From JAGVIE01 sp964520905 (GTDB taxonomy: Bacteria > Bacteroidota > Ignavibacteria > UBA10030 > SZUA-254), in contig CAZFQL010000016.1 of NCBI GenBank assembly GCA_964520905.1, positions 1 to 64,000 of the forward strand: a stretch of DNA of 64,000 nt, given 5' to 3'. Below are positions 1 to 8,850 of this stretch, piece after piece (position 1 is the stretch's first letter; every line of letters starts with the position of its first letter). The translations under genes and the position numbers were made by a program. Below the pieces are notes generated by a model. The model was given only the letters and a program-made list of their open reading frames with translations, was not told the origin of the DNA and searched no databases.

Positions 1-2532
1 TGGCGGATCCGAACTATCACTTTGTAAATTGGAGCGATGCTTCAACAGCTAATCCAAGAACGGATATTAATGTAACAGGAAATATATCTGTGACGGCGAA
101 CTTCGCATTAAATACATACAATTTGACTGTGACATCAACGACAGGAGGGNNNNNNNNNNNNNNNNNNNNNNNNNNNNNNNNNNNNNNNNNNNNNNNNNNN
201 NNNNNNNNNNNNNNNNNNNNNNNNNNNNNNNNNNNNNNNNNNNNNNNNNGGATACACATTTACCGGATGGACAGTGGTGAGTGGAAGTGGAGTATCAATC
301 GCAAGTCCATCAGCGTTGAGTACGACAGCTACGTTGACAAACGGTAATGCAACAGTTCAGGCGAACTTCGCATTAAATACATACAATTTGACTGTGACAT
401 CAACGACAGGAGGGACGATCACAGTTCCTGCCTCATCACCGATCGTAGTTGGTCATGGAGTTGCAACAACGATTACGGCAGTTGTGACAAGCGGATACAC
501 ATTTACCGGATGGACAGTGGTGAGTGGAAGTGGAGTATCAATCGCAAATCCATCAGTGTTGAGTACGACAGTTACACTGACAAGCGGTAATGCTGTAGTA
601 AGAGCAAACTTTATACTGAACACATACCAACTGACAGTGACATCAACGGCAGGAGGAGCTATTACTGCTCCGTCAACGTCACCCGCTACAGTGAATCATG
701 GTGTTGCGACGGTGATTACAGTTAATGCTTCGGTAGGATATACTTTTACCGGATGGACTATACTGAGTGGTACTGCTTCAATCGCAAATTTGTCGGCACT
801 GAGCACAACAGCCACTTTAACAAGCGGGAATGCAACGGTTAGAGCGAACTTCGTTATCAATAACTATACCCTAACCATAGATATCCGAGGAAACGGCAGT
901 GTAACGAAATATCCGGAACAACCAACCTACCCATATGGCACACAGGTAGAATTGAAAGCAAAACCGTCCTTACTTAATTGGGTATTTTCTCTGTGGGGTG
1001 GAGATGCAAGAGGAACAGATGATTCAATCACGGTAACGATGAATAGCGATAAGACTATCAATGCAACATTTGTAGATGAACTTGCCTATCAAGTAATGTA
1101 CCGGAGTTTCCGGGCAGAGAGTCTTGCAATGGATAAAGATAACAAAGGTAAGATCAATAAATATGTAAATCCATCAAAGCCAGTCAGGTCAGACTTCACA
1201 GCAAAGCTTGGTGTAGACTCGATGAATGTAAACAGTTTATATATAGAATTTGGTTCAGGAATAGAAAAGACTTTCCCATTTTATACTGTACCGCCATCGA
1301 CGATAACAGCGACACCTAGCAATACAAGGTTCGCGAGATGGAATTTGTTTTTTCCAACGGCACTTAATCTGGGAGATTCGGTGGAAGTGCATGGCTTTGG
1401 TAATCAAGGAAAAGTACAAAATGTTACAAAGTATTATTGGGGACGTGGTGCAACAATGTTTACAACGAAAGCGAAGAAAGACCCGCTATTCGTCAAGAAT
1501 ATTTTGTGTTTACCGATGCCGAACCGCGTGAACGCAATGTACGAGACATTCTACAAGACACGTTACGGAGCCAACGGAATGATTGTAGGAAAAATCCCTA
1601 ATGAGGATGCAACATTCTACGTAAAGTTTTATGGATGGTTCCAGACACTGCAATACGATGATGTGTTGAAGACACTCATAGTATCGGCAACAGGCCAGAT
1701 GCATACCCGTGGATCCCGAGGCTTTGGTGTATTTGATGGTGGTACTAAAGCAATATTGAACAAACAGAAAAAACTTTCACCCACAAAGTTCAACAACAAG
1801 CTATTAGCAGATATGATAGCATTGAAATTGAACATCGTAGCGAGTGATTGGAACTATACGCCTTCCGGCTTTGGCGATTTGGTCTTCGTAAATCCGGGTA
1901 CTCAGTTTGATGGCAAAACGATAGATGAAATTGCCCAGCTTGGTGACAGTCTAATGATGGGTTGGCTGGTAGATTCAACATATGCCAGGTGGGACAGACC
2001 GATCACTGTGAAATTGCATAAGTTTGTTCATGATAGTGTGTTTACAGCGCTTGATAGTGTTATTGCAAAGATAAACAATGCATTTGAGGGACCGCTCGAC
2101 ACGTTGCATTTCGTAGATTCGCTTAGGTTCAAAGGATACCGGAAGCTGGTAGATGTACCGTTCTTAAGAGCTAATCTAAGTGGAATATCTTCAAGGAGGT
2201 TACATTTGGAGAATATTTACACATCACAGGAACCGGAAGGATTCGTGTTATATCAAAACTATCCGAACCCGTTCAACCCAACAACAACTATACAGTTTGA
2301 TTTGCCGTCAGAAGCACTCGTAACGTTAAAGATATACAATATACTGGGTCAAGAGGTGGCAACTATACTGGATCGGCAGGATATGAATGAAGGAACGCAA
2401 GAGGTGCAGTTCAATGCGAATGAATTCTCCTCGGGTGTATACTTCTATCGCATTGTTGCCGAAGGATTGGATGAAGACGGCGCAACAGCAGGTACATTCC
2501 AAACTGTAAAGAAGATGATGCTTCTGAAATAA
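1..2532 (+). CDS. T9SS-sorted repeat protein, 5' partial and gapped
   Basis: The coding sequence enters from the left edge (frame starting at base 3), meets a 100-N gap at 150-249, and resumes in the frame starting at base 250; the frame change is an artefact of the placeholder gap. The N-terminal part visible is a tandem array of about 81-residue beta-rich repeats with the recurring words NTYNLTVTST and YTFTGWT, resembling divergent InlB B-repeats (PF18998-like). A unique region of about 350 residues follows (RSFRAESLAMDKDNKGKINK onward) that I do not recognise. The end, from YQNYPNPFNPTTTIQF at about 2251 onward, is a type A T9SS sorting domain closing with a KKMMLLK-type tail. It is probably a surface or secreted adhesin-like protein. 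Its start lies outside the window. The T9SS assignment is secure; the function is unknown. Confidence 0.85.
98..866 (+). repeat. tandem coding repeats, period about 243 bp
   Basis: The codon pair AAC-TTC/TTT that starts each unit recurs at 364, 607 and 847, giving periods of 243 and 240 bp (81 and 80 residues). The units before and after the gap are nearly identical, while the last unit is more diverged. Each encodes an InlB-like beta domain with the YTFTGW core. Confidence 0.85.
150..249. other. assembly gap of 100 Ns
   Basis: Exactly 100 Ns, the usual placeholder for a gap of unknown size. It falls inside a tandem repeat. The 50-odd bases on its left match 361-414 and the bases on its right match 493 onward, so the assembly broke because of the repeats. 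Confidence 0.98.
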
Positions 2533-2558
2533 TCTTCTGTTTTAGCCGCGCTGAATTT

Positions 2559-2592
2559 AAACCTCAATCGTTATGGTTGGGGTTTTTACTTT
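2559..2592 (+). terminator. rho-independent terminator
   Basis: A 9-bp stem (AAACCTCAA with TTGGGGTTT, one T-G pair) is followed by a T-rich stretch, 27 bp after the stop codon of the T9SS protein. Confidence 0.7.
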
Positions 2593-2844
2593 TATTGACC
2601 GTACACAAGAAACAGGATGGCGGACACACGACTGTTGTTACAATGTGAAGTTAGTATTACCTGCATCAGTTGGCTATCTAAACAGGATAAAATGCATTGC
2701 CTGCTGTGTAAGAGTAATACCACGGTAATCTAGAGTAAACTATGTTCATAGATATATACCTCAAATCCAACGATCACTAAATATTACACTCACTGGATTG
2801 TGATTATCGCCTTACTTATTCAGGTAACAAGCTTGTCAGAACAT

Positions 2845-2873
2845 TTGACATAACGGAAAAATATCTTTATATT
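2845..2873 (+). promoter_or_regulatory. promoter-like TTGACA-N17-TATATT
   Basis: TTGACA at 2845-2850 and TATATT at 2868-2873 are separated by 17 bp, the same geometry as the other promoters called in this window. Transcription from here would run through the tRNA-Phe remnant into the terminator at 3025-3062, giving an RNA of about 180 nt. Alternatively it could serve glnA if the terminator leaks. Confidence 0.5.
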
Positions 2874-2978
2874 TTTCACAACCAATCTGCTAACAGTTAG
2901 CTAACACTATTTAGAGTTTTGGTGAGATAAATGCAGGGATTCTTCTTGATTATTAAAGAATAATAGTACCACGCAAAT

Positions 2979-3020
2979 CTGAAAAGCCGTGTGTCGGCGG
3001 TTCAATTCCGCCCCTGTCCA
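2979..3020 (+). pseudogene. 3' half of a tRNA-Phe(GAA) gene
   Basis: Starting inside the anticodon loop (CTGAAAA, anticodon GAA), the sequence continues with a 3' anticodon-stem strand GCCGT, variable bases GTGTC, a perfect T arm (GGCGG TTCAATT CCGCC), the 3' acceptor strand CCTGTCC and discriminator A. The 5' side does not pair: no ACGGC precedes the loop, and no GGACAGG or D arm occurs upstream in the intergenic region. The conserved half ends abruptly at the anticodon loop, as expected of a recombination junction in a tRNA gene. No CCA is encoded. Confidence 0.8.
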
Positions 3021-3024
3021 CTGG

Positions 3025-3062
3025 AAAGTGTTAGTAGAAAACAACTGCTAACACTTTTTTTA
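3025..3062 (+). terminator. strong rho-independent terminator
   Basis: An 11-bp stem (AGTGTTAGTAG with CTGCTAACACT, one T-G pair) around a 7-nt loop AAAACAA, extendable by flanking A-T pairs, is followed by a run of seven or more T. It lies 5 bp after the tRNA-Phe remnant and 35 bp before glnA, so it was probably the terminator of the tRNA transcript. Confidence 0.85.
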
Positions 3063-3097
3063 TATAAAATATATTATTCAAATTACTATGGCATCTT

Positions 3098-4480
3098 ATG
3101 AAAATTAACAATCTAAAATCCTGCAGCGATTTTATCGCTAAGCATAAAATTGAAATGATCGATCTGAAATGTATTGATCTTACAGGCTATCTTCATCATA
3201 TTACACTGCCTGTGTTTCCGAATATTCTATCTAAACTTTTAGATGAAGGTGTCGGGTTCGACGGCTCAAGCTTCGGTTTTCGAAAAGTCGAAAACAGCGA
3301 CATGATCTTGATACCCGATATTAACACTGCCGTAATAGACCCGTTTCGTTCTGTCCCGACATTAAGTTTCTATGCAAATATTTTTCTAACGGATGAAAAG
3401 CGGACGCCATTTTCTCAGGATAGCCGTCATCTTGCAAGACAAGCGGAAACAATTTTGAAGAAAGTCACAGGAATAGATAAATCGATGTGGGGACCGGAAT
3501 TCGAATTCTATATTTTCTCGAAAGTACGGTTCGATACCAAAACAGCATCTTCATTTTATGAGATTGAGCATGGTGAAGAGTTCTTTAGAAATGCTTACCA
3601 TGCGGCAAATCCTTTCGATGTATATGATGATTTTCGAGACGACGCATCGAAATTGTTGAAACGGTTCGGCATCGATGTCAAATACCACCATCACGAAACA
3701 GGTGAGAGAGGTCAGCAGGAAATTGAAACATATTTTTATGATCTGCTGACAACCGCAGATAACGTGATAACTACAAAATATGCTCTCTTCAATTTCGCAC
3801 GCCAGCGTGATCTCTTCGTTACGTTTATGCCTAAGCCGATGTATCAACAACCCGGTAATGGACTCCATCTACATTTATTCCTAACTAAGAATGGAAAGAA
3901 TGCATTCTATAAAAAAGGGGAGTATGGAAACATCAACGAAACAGGAAGATATTTTATCGGCGGCTTATTGAAACATGGACCTGCACTCTCTGCATTTACA
4001 AATCCGAGTACAAATTCATACAAACGACTTGTTCCCGGTTTCGAAGCACCTGTTGTGTTGACTTATGGTCGTGGTAACAGAGCGTCCGCTATTCGAATTC
4101 CTAAATACGTCAACAATCCTGCAGAAACTCGATTCGAGTATAGGCCCCCAGATGCAACTGCAAATCCATATCTTTGTTTAACTGCCATGCTGTTGGCAGG
4201 AATCGATGGTATAGTAAATAAAATCGACCCGGTGAAAGAAGGTTTCGGTCCCTCCGATAAAAACATCAATGACGATTCGCTCAAAGACCAGATGCATTTC
4301 CTGCCAAGAAACTTAGCCGAGGCATTGGACAGTTTATCTTTGGATCGACAATTCTTAAAACGCGGCAATCTCTTTACCGATGAATTATTAGATCAATGGG
4401 TAACCATTAAACAGCAGGAAATTAAATCAATTGGAACGATGCCTCATCCCTTTGAATTCAAGTTATATTTCAATTTATAG
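3098..4480 (+). CDS. glnA: glutamine synthetase, type I
   Basis: ATP-dependent condensation of glutamate and ammonia to glutamine, in the cytoplasm, normally as a dodecamer. The 460 residues match GSI length. Visible signatures are the N-terminal beta-Grasp region with FDGSSFGF, the metal-binding GPEFEFY motif, the NGLHLHLFL segment (canonical GxGMHxH), the glutamate/ATP segment NPSTNSYKRLVPGFEAPV, and RFEYRPPDATANPYL. The region where the adenylylated Tyr sits in E. coli GlnA reads HFLPRNLAEAL, without that Tyr, which suggests the GSI-alpha type not controlled by adenylylation. No clear ribosome-binding site precedes the ATG. It stands alone between terminator-bounded neighbours. Confidence in the family is high; GlnA-like paralogues with other substrates cannot be fully excluded. 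Confidence 0.88.
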   Translation: MKINNLKSCSDFIAKHKIEMIDLKCIDLTGYLHHITLPVFPNILSKLLDEGVGFDGSSFGFRKVENSDMILIPDINTAVIDPFRSVPTLSFYANIFLTDEKRTPFSQDSRHLARQAETILKKVTGIDKSMWGPEFEFYIFSKVRFDTKTASSFYEIEHGEEFFRNAYHAANPFDVYDDFRDDASKLLKRFGIDVKYHHHETGERGQQEIETYFYDLLTTADNVITTKYALFNFARQRDLFVTFMPKPMYQQPGNGLHLHLFLTKNGKNAFYKKGEYGNINETGRYFIGGLLKHGPALSAFTNPSTNSYKRLVPGFEAPVVLTYGRGNRASAIRIPKYVNNPAETRFEYRPPDATANPYLCLTAMLLAGIDGIVNKIDPVKEGFGPSDKNINDDSLKDQMHFLPRNLAEALDSLSLDRQFLKRGNLFTDELLDQWVTIKQQEIKSIGTMPHPFEFKLYFNL

Positions 4481-4646
4481 TAGAAAATAGCGTCAATTTT
4501 AGCATATTATTAAAAATGCATTGATTATCCGATAGAATTGATTTATATTTTTTTAGAATGTTTCCACCGATAATATTCCAGTCACTTCATTGCTGTAATA
4601 CGAATCGACTCTGATATTAAAAAATGAATCCACAGCAAGGCTCGAG

Positions 4647-7600
4647 ATGAATAAGAAAGTTTATATATTTTTGGTTTTCTTTTTGTTTACATGCCGGCTT
4701 CTTAGCCAAACACCTACCGATCCGGTTAGAGTTCAGAGCACGCCAAAGTCAGACGCCTTCTTGCAGGGATTTTATTGGAACTCTACGCCCGGTGGTATCT
4801 GGTGGGATTCTCTTGCAAAACTATCGCCTGCATTGGCATCTTCGGGCTTTAGTGCAGTATGGGTACCGGCGCCAACGAAAGGCGCTGCCGGTACATACTC
4901 GATGGGGTACGATATTTACGATCATTATGACTTCGGTGAATTCGACCAGAAAGGATCAATTGAAACGCGTTTCGGAAGCCGTCAGGAATTGACTCATATG
5001 ATCAATACTTTCCACAACAATGGAATGCAGGTTTTCGCCGACGCGGTCATGGGACATATGAATGGCGCTGATCAGAAAGTACCTTACGATTGCAAACCAT
5101 ATCCCACATACCCAGATTCTGGATGGTTGGTTTTTAATTACCAGTATGGTTCCGGCAGATTTCTGAAAGACGCGACGTTCTTCTATCCGAACCAGCAAAC
5201 ATGCGATGTCAATCCGCCTTATCATGGTCCAACCGACCCGATATATAAATTTGGTGAAATTCTTGCCCACGCTCAAAGTAAAGTTAAAGATAGTTTAATC
5301 GTATGGGGAAAATATCTCAGACAAGTTTTAGGGTTTGATGGTTTTCGAATCGACGAAGTAAAATCCATTGATCCGATCTTTGTCGGACCATGGCTTCAGG
5401 AAGCAAATGCCGGTGGCTTTGCCGTCGCTGAGGATTATGATGGACTCAGCGGAATTCAGGACTGGCTCTACTGGTGTAAATATTTTGGCGGAACTGTTTC
5501 GATGTTCGATTTTCCCTTGAGATTTGACCTTAAGGAGATGTGCAACAACACTTCCGGCGGATATAACATGACATGGCTGGATGGCGCAGGTTTAATTAAC
5601 AACGGCACGTCTGGATATGATGTCGTTACATTTGTTGAAAATCATGATGTCGATCGCGCCGGATACGATGGCTCTATCGATAATCCTGCGGCGCACAATC
5701 CGATAATTTACAATAAAGACATGGCGTATGCGTATACATTGTTTTCGGAAGGAAGGCCCTGTGTTTGGTTCAGAGATTATTACATTTACGGATTGCACGG
5801 AAAGATTGATACTTTGTTGTGGATACGACAGAATTTTCTATGGGGTGGAACTACAAAACGCAGTGGACTGAATCCATGGTATGTTGGTGGATCTGGAACT
5901 CAAGATGAACAAGCGACAGATATTTATGTCGCCCGCAGAAACGGCGGGGATGGACGTCCGGCGGCATATCTGGTAATAAATGATAATTCGTCAGGGTGGA
6001 GAGGTGTATGGGTTTACACAGATTACCCGAATCAGGTGTTCAGAGATTTTACAGGTGTTGCTATAGATAAACAATCTGCTATTGATGGAAGGGTAGAGCT
6101 ATGGGCGCCGCCAAGAGGATATGTTATTTACGTCCCTGATACAACACTGCATATCAATCATCCACCTTATATAGTCGATATTTCAGATCAAATTGCTTTT
6201 ATCAATACACTGTTCGAATACCAAACTGACTATGGCGATCCAAATAATGATTCGTTGGCATTTTCATTGTCGGGAAATCCTTCTTGGTTATCGGTATCGA
6301 CTTCTGGAAAATTAATTGGAACATCGGCAGAATCTGATGTTGCTACTTTCACAGTAACCCTGAATGTTATCGATCCGCATGGTGATACCGCTTCAACAAC
6401 TTTTATGTTGAACGTATTAAACCATCCGCTTATAGATGGCACATTTGAGGGAACCGGAATCTGGGGGCAAGCGCTCCTTGTTGCTGATACACTTGCCGGT
6501 TGGGATAGTACTTCGGTGAAAGAGATTTACGTTACTCAGGATCAAAATTATTTCTACCTCGGCGCTAAGGTCAAGACACGACAGTGGATGAATTGGGCTT
6601 TCGCTATAAATACAAAGCTGGGAGGCGGATCGACTGATAGCTGGGGCAGAAGTATTCTGTATAATCATACTAACAAACCGGATTATGTATTTCGCGGCTC
6701 ATTCTCAGGCAGTGCCCAATTCCATACATGGAATGGCTCTTCATGGAGCGGTGTTGGAACGAGTTTAAATTCAACCGAATATGCTGAAAATATTAATAGC
6801 GATATCTCTTCAGATGGCTGGGTCGAAGGCAGAGTATTAAAATCAGCAATGGGTTCAGCATCACTACTCGGAATTCAAATGTATGTTACGGGAAATCAAA
6901 ATTCACAAGCGACCTTTGATGCTTGTCCAAATGATCAGAATACAACTGCCTGGAGCGGCGTTACTACGCGATTGAATTATTATGCCTATTACGGTCAGAA
7001 GCAAATTACAAACTGTAATTTACAATATCCTCAAAGCGCGCAGATCACGATAGGCAACTTTATTACAGCATATGCACGAGCATATGGTATGGGAATAACC
7101 GATTCAGCCGGAAAGGGTTCGGGTTTACTGGCATGGTTCGGATACAATACTTTAAATACCAATCCATCAACTTGGGCATCGTGGATTCCGGCAACCTATA
7201 ATCTTGACATCAACGGATACGACGAATACAAATTAGATCTTGGCGCAAGCTTGCCCGACGGGATTTATTATTTCACGAGCAGATTCCAATTTTCCGGTGG
7301 TGAGTATGTATTTGGCGGGTATAGTACCAATGGCGGCGGGATTTGGGATAGCGTTCATAACACATCCGGTTATATGAGAATTTATGGACCACCTTTAACG
7401 CCGACTCTCTCTGCGCCGACGGATAGCAATGAACATCAGCCGAGCACACCGATTTTGAGTTGGAGCGCGGTATCTAATGCGCAAACCTATCGTCTTCAGG
7501 TATCCGAGGATTCTTCTTTTAACTCAACGTTTTTCGATGATTCATCAATAGTAACATCTTCAAAACAGGTTGGACCTCTCTCTAACAATACAAAATATTT

Positions 7601-8798
7601 TTGGAGAGTGCGTTCAAAAAATATTGCAGGTATAAGCGCTTATTCAGCGGCATGGTCATTTACTGTAACACAAACTACAAGCGCGTATCGTTTTGATCCT
7701 GCCTGGAATATGATTTCCTTACCGATGAGGTTGTACGATAATACGAAGGAGCATCTATTTCCTACATCTATTTCAAGCGCATTTTCATATTCACAGGATT
7801 TTGGTTATGTCTCAGAAGAATCGCTGAAGGTTGGAGTTGGTTATTGGTTGAAGTTTGCGTTGGGAGAAGATATTCCATTTACAGGATTTATTACGGAGGT
7901 TGAAACAATCGAAGTAAAAGCCGGCTGGAATATGATCGGTTCAATATCGGATGTTATTCTTGCCACTACTATTCTCCAGATACCTGAAGGAAATATTATT
8001 TCCCCATTTTATACTTATCGAGGCGGTTATCAATTCGCCGATACAATAAAGCCCGCTAAAGCTTACTGGGTAAAAACAGATACCGCGGGCAAGATTGTGA
8101 TGAAAGATTCGAACATCGGTAAGACGATAGCAAGCAAAAACATAAACTGCGCCATTGAGGAATACAGTAAGTTGATAATTGAAGATGCAGCGCATCACCG
8201 GCAAGTGTTATATTTCGGTAAAAGAGACAATGAAGATTCAAACGATGACTCGTTTGGTTTGCCACCGATTCCTCCTTCTGGAATATTTGATGTGCGGTAT
8301 GCTTCCGAGAGAAACGTAGAGCTAATATCACACGGGCAGACGGGCGATTTTCAGATCAGATTATCTTCTGTTGAATACCCTGCGAGATTGCGATGTCAAG
8401 TAAGTGCGCCGTCAATGAAGGTAAATATAAAAATTGAAGGCAGAACGATTCCAATCGGTTCTATTGGATGTCTTGAATTGACATCGCCGCCATCGTCAAT
8501 TATACTTGCGATTTCGGATGGAGACCAGTTGCCGACCAGATTTTCCTTATATCAAAACTATCCAAATCCGTTCAACCCAACAACATCAATCAAATATGAA
8601 TTACCGTTCTCCAATCATGTTGTTATTAAAATTTATGACTTGATAGGGCGAGAACTGGAGACATTGGTTGATGAGCTGAAAGAACCAGGTGTTTATAATA
8701 CTGAATGGGACGGTAATAAATATCCGAACGGTATGTATTTCTACCGGTTACGAAGCGGAACCTACACTGAATCAAGAAAAATGATTTTAATGAAGTGA
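4647..8798 (+). CDS. secreted multidomain GH13 alpha-amylase, T9SS cargo
   Basis: Hydrolyses alpha-1,4-glucan at or outside the cell surface. A signal peptide (about residues 1-20) precedes a GH13 barrel with all four conserved regions: ADAVMGHMN (Asp132), GFDGFRIDEVKS (nucleophile Asp236), GFAVAEDYD (acid/base Glu262) and FVENHD (His333, Asp334). Downstream come a cadherin-like putative Ig domain (about 505-590), a DOMON/CBM9-like domain (about 595-790), a further beta domain, an FN3 domain (about 920-1010), a paired WNMISLP/GYWLKF/GWNMIGSI module (about 1015-1150) shared with the next gene, and a YPNPFNP T9SS sorting domain at the end. A purine-rich AAGG lies just upstream of the ATG. At 1383 residues it is far longer than the usual 450-500 because of the appended domains. 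It is the first gene of the starch locus. Confidence 0.9.
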   Translation: MNKKVYIFLVFFLFTCRLLSQTPTDPVRVQSTPKSDAFLQGFYWNSTPGGIWWDSLAKLSPALASSGFSAVWVPAPTKGAAGTYSMGYDIYDHYDFGEFDQKGSIETRFGSRQELTHMINTFHNNGMQVFADAVMGHMNGADQKVPYDCKPYPTYPDSGWLVFNYQYGSGRFLKDATFFYPNQQTCDVNPPYHGPTDPIYKFGEILAHAQSKVKDSLIVWGKYLRQVLGFDGFRIDEVKSIDPIFVGPWLQEANAGGFAVAEDYDGLSGIQDWLYWCKYFGGTVSMFDFPLRFDLKEMCNNTSGGYNMTWLDGAGLINNGTSGYDVVTFVENHDVDRAGYDGSIDNPAAHNPIIYNKDMAYAYTLFSEGRPCVWFRDYYIYGLHGKIDTLLWIRQNFLWGGTTKRSGLNPWYVGGSGTQDEQATDIYVARRNGGDGRPAAYLVINDNSSGWRGVWVYTDYPNQVFRDFTGVAIDKQSAIDGRVELWAPPRGYVIYVPDTTLHINHPPYIVDISDQIAFINTLFEYQTDYGDPNNDSLAFSLSGNPSWLSVSTSGKLIGTSAESDVATFTVTLNVIDPHGDTASTTFMLNVLNHPLIDGTFEGTGIWGQALLVADTLAGWDSTSVKEIYVTQDQNYFYLGAKVKTRQWMNWAFAINTKLGGGSTDSWGRSILYNHTNKPDYVFRGSFSGSAQFHTWNGSSWSGVGTSLNSTEYAENINSDISSDGWVEGRVLKSAMGSASLLGIQMYVTGNQNSQATFDACPNDQNTTAWSGVTTRLNYYAYYGQKQITNCNLQYPQSAQITIGNFITAYARAYGMGITDSAGKGSGLLAWFGYNTLNTNPSTWASWIPATYNLDINGYDEYKLDLGASLPDGIYYFTSRFQFSGGEYVFGGYSTNGGGIWDSVHNTSGYMRIYGPPLTPTLSAPTDSNEHQPSTPILSWSAVSNAQTYRLQVSEDSSFNSTFFDDSSIVTSSKQVGPLSNNTKYFWRVRSKNIAGISAYSAAWSFTVTQTTSAYRFDPAWNMISLPMRLYDNTKEHLFPTSISSAFSYSQDFGYVSEESLKVGVGYWLKFALGEDIPFTGFITEVETIEVKAGWNMIGSISDVILATTILQIPEGNIISPFYTYRGGYQFADTIKPAKAYWVKTDTAGKIVMKDSNIGKTIASKNINCAIEEYSKLIIEDAAHHRQVLYFGKRDNEDSNDDSFGLPPIPPSGIFDVRYASERNVELISHGQTGDFQIRLSSVEYPARLRCQVSAPSMKVNIKIEGRTIPIGSIGCLELTSPPSSIILAISDGDQLPTRFSLYQNYPNPFNPTTSIKYELPFSNHVVIKIYDLIGRELETLVDELKEPGVYNTEWDGNKYPNGMYFYRLRSGTYTESRKMILMK

Positions 8799-8850
8799 AA
8801 ATGTTACTGATTTTGTCATCCACAATCTTCCAATAATTAATGGAGTACAT

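Larger units (their letters stand above)
2533..3097. other. 565-bp intergenic region with tRNA remnant
   Basis: No gene is supported here. It holds the terminator of the upstream gene, a promoter-like sequence at 2845-2873, a 13-bp palindrome at 2889-2901 (GCTAAC A GTTAGC), the 3' half of a tRNA-Phe gene at 2979-3020 and a strong terminator at 3025-3062. The word CTGCTAACA occurs both at 2887 and within the terminator at 3045. No integrase or 5' tRNA half is visible. Confidence 0.75.

Noticed and set aside
2590..3020. Group I intron or tmRNA explanation for the tRNA-Phe half
   Set aside because: An intron in the anticodon loop would leave the 5' tRNA half upstream, but no GGACAGG acceptor strand or D arm occurs in the intergenic region, and no tmRNA tag reading frame or tmRNA-like 5' end is visible.
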